Shown here piece after piece: positions 5,928-6,589 of a stretch of DNA of 6,589 nt. A program made the translations under genes and the position numbers. The first letter of the stretch is position 1. Each line of letters begins with the position of its first letter. This stretch comes from an uncultured Christensenella sp. GTDB taxonomy: Bacteria > Bacillota > Clostridia > Christensenellales > UBA1242. The stretch covers positions 1 to 6,589 of the forward strand of contig CASFFI010000023.1 in assembly GCA_949293925.1 (NCBI GenBank). The letters are read 5' to 3'. The notes below the pieces were generated by a model, which worked only from the letters and a program-made list of their open reading frames with translations, did not search any database and was not told the origin of the DNA.

Positions 5928-5951
5928 TATGGCTTTGCCATATTTTTTTTT
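5928..5951 (+). terminator. Intrinsic terminator of the rpmH-jag operon
   Basis: TATGGC (5928-5933) pairs with GCCATA (5937-5942) around a TTT loop, followed by nine T (5943-5951). The hairpin begins on the base after the jag stop codon. The short stem and long T run suit an AT-rich genome. Confidence 0.88.
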
Positions 5952-5955
5952 ATAC

Positions 5956-5984
5956 TTGAAATTATAAAATCACTGTGCTATAAT
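5956..5984 (+). promoter_or_regulatory. mnmE promoter (extended -10)
   Basis: TTGAAA (5956-5961), a 17-base spacer and TATAAT (5979-5984), with TGC directly before the -10 box making it an extended -10 promoter. Transcription should begin near 5990-5992, right at the ribosome site GAGGAA (5991-5996), giving a leader of only about 10 bases. Confidence 0.87.
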
Positions 5985-6000
5985 TTTGTCGAGGAAATTT

Positions 6001-6589
6001 ATGGATACAATTGTAGCACTTGCAACTCCACCAGGAAAGGCTGGTATAGGAGTTATTAGAATTAGTGGTAGGAATGCTTTAAATATTTTAAAAAGTTTAA
6101 CAGGCAAAGAGGAATTTAATCCTCGATATATGTATTTAACAAAAATAAAAACAACAAATTTTAATGACAATGTTTTGTCAGTTTATTTTAAAGCACCACA
6201 TTCTTTTACAGGCGAAGATGTTGCCGAAATACAAATGCATAGCGGTTATTATATAATTCAAGAAGTTATAAATAAATGCATAGAGTTAGGCTGTAAACTT
6301 GCAACAAAAGGTGAATTTTCAAAGCGTGCCTTTTTAAACGGCAAATTAACTTTAGATAAAGCAGAGGGTATAATAGATTTAATAAATGCTGAAAGTTCTG
6401 AACAAGCAAAAGCAAGTTCTATGCTGGCAGAAGGTGATTTGTCAAAACAAATTTCTAACATTCAATCACAACTAACAGATATTTTGGCGGAGATTGAAGC
6501 TAAAATAGATTATCCTGAATATGATTTTGACGATACAGAAATGTCTAAATTTTATTCAAATTTATCTAAAATAAAAGATTATTTAAAAA
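6001..6589 (+). CDS. mnmE: tRNA modification GTPase MnmE (3'-truncated by the window)
   Basis: MnmE works with MnmG to build the 5-carboxymethylaminomethyl group on U34 of certain tRNAs, using GTP and a folate carrier. The first 196 residues are visible; the full protein is about 450. The start MDTIVALATPPGKAGIGVIRISG is the classic N-terminus, followed by YFKAPHSFTGEDVAEIQMH (62-80), GEFSKRAFLNGKLTLDKAEGIIDLI (104-128) and ID-YPEYDF (169-176). The common CHGG after EDV reads MHSG here. The folate-binding N-domain and the start of the helical domain are present; the GTPase domain and C-terminal CxGK are off the window. GAGG lies six bases before the ATG. It has its own promoter after the jag terminator, so it is transcribed at least partly apart from the rpmH unit. 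Confidence 0.97.
   Translation, partial: MDTIVALATPPGKAGIGVIRISGRNALNILKSLTGKEEFNPRYMYLTKIKTTNFNDNVLSVYFKAPHSFTGEDVAEIQMHSGYYIIQEVINKCIELGCKLATKGEFSKRAFLNGKLTLDKAEGIIDLINAESSEQAKASSMLAEGDLSKQISNIQSQLTDILAEIEAKIDYPEYDFDDTEMSKFYSNLSKIKDYLK

Overview
The window is the replication-origin neighbourhood of a very AT-rich, low-GC bacterium, most likely an uncultured or little-studied member of the Bacillota, with a Clostridia-like look. The reasons are AGGAG-type ribosome sites, strongly A/T-biased codons, UUG and GUG starts, near-consensus sigma-A-type promoters, a YidC without a large N-terminal periplasmic domain, and a Jag/KhpB protein. All genes lie on the + strand.

Layout: (1) 1-1063, the 3' part of dnaA (353 codons visible; the N-terminal domain lies off the window). 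(2) 1064-2075, a gene-free stretch of about 1 kb that reads as oriC. It has a cluster of degenerate DnaA boxes just after dnaA, a core of about 11% G+C with a recurring AACTTAAAA(CAC) motif, and two perfect DnaA boxes in inverted orientation just before the dnaN promoter. (3) 2076-3173, dnaN, with its own promoter and a terminator that begins inside the stop codon. (4) 3209-5951, a second transcription unit, rpmH-rnpA-yidD-yidC-jag. Its promoter is perfect consensus, the first four genes overlap, jag follows yidC by one base, and a terminator closes the unit. (5) 5956-6589, an extended -10 promoter and the first 196 codons of mnmE, cut by the window end.

The genes form two classical sets. DnaA and DnaN start and sustain replication. 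L34, RNase P protein, YidD, YidC, Jag and MnmE serve ribosome and tRNA maturation and membrane protein insertion. The main oddity is the order. In Bacillus subtilis and many other bacteria the rpmH-to-mnmE cluster lies upstream of dnaA and diverges from it, while yaaA-recF-gyrB follow dnaN. Here the cluster sits directly downstream of dnaN and runs with it.

Several proteins show family-level deviations: RSR for RNR in RnpA, Lys for the groove Arg and enlarged outer loops in YidC, a lost second glycine in the Jag GxxG loop, and a worn C-terminal motif in YidD. I found no mobile element, CRISPR array, tRNA, rRNA or defence gene, and no clear undescribed multi-gene system. The unusual content is the origin architecture and the gene order.
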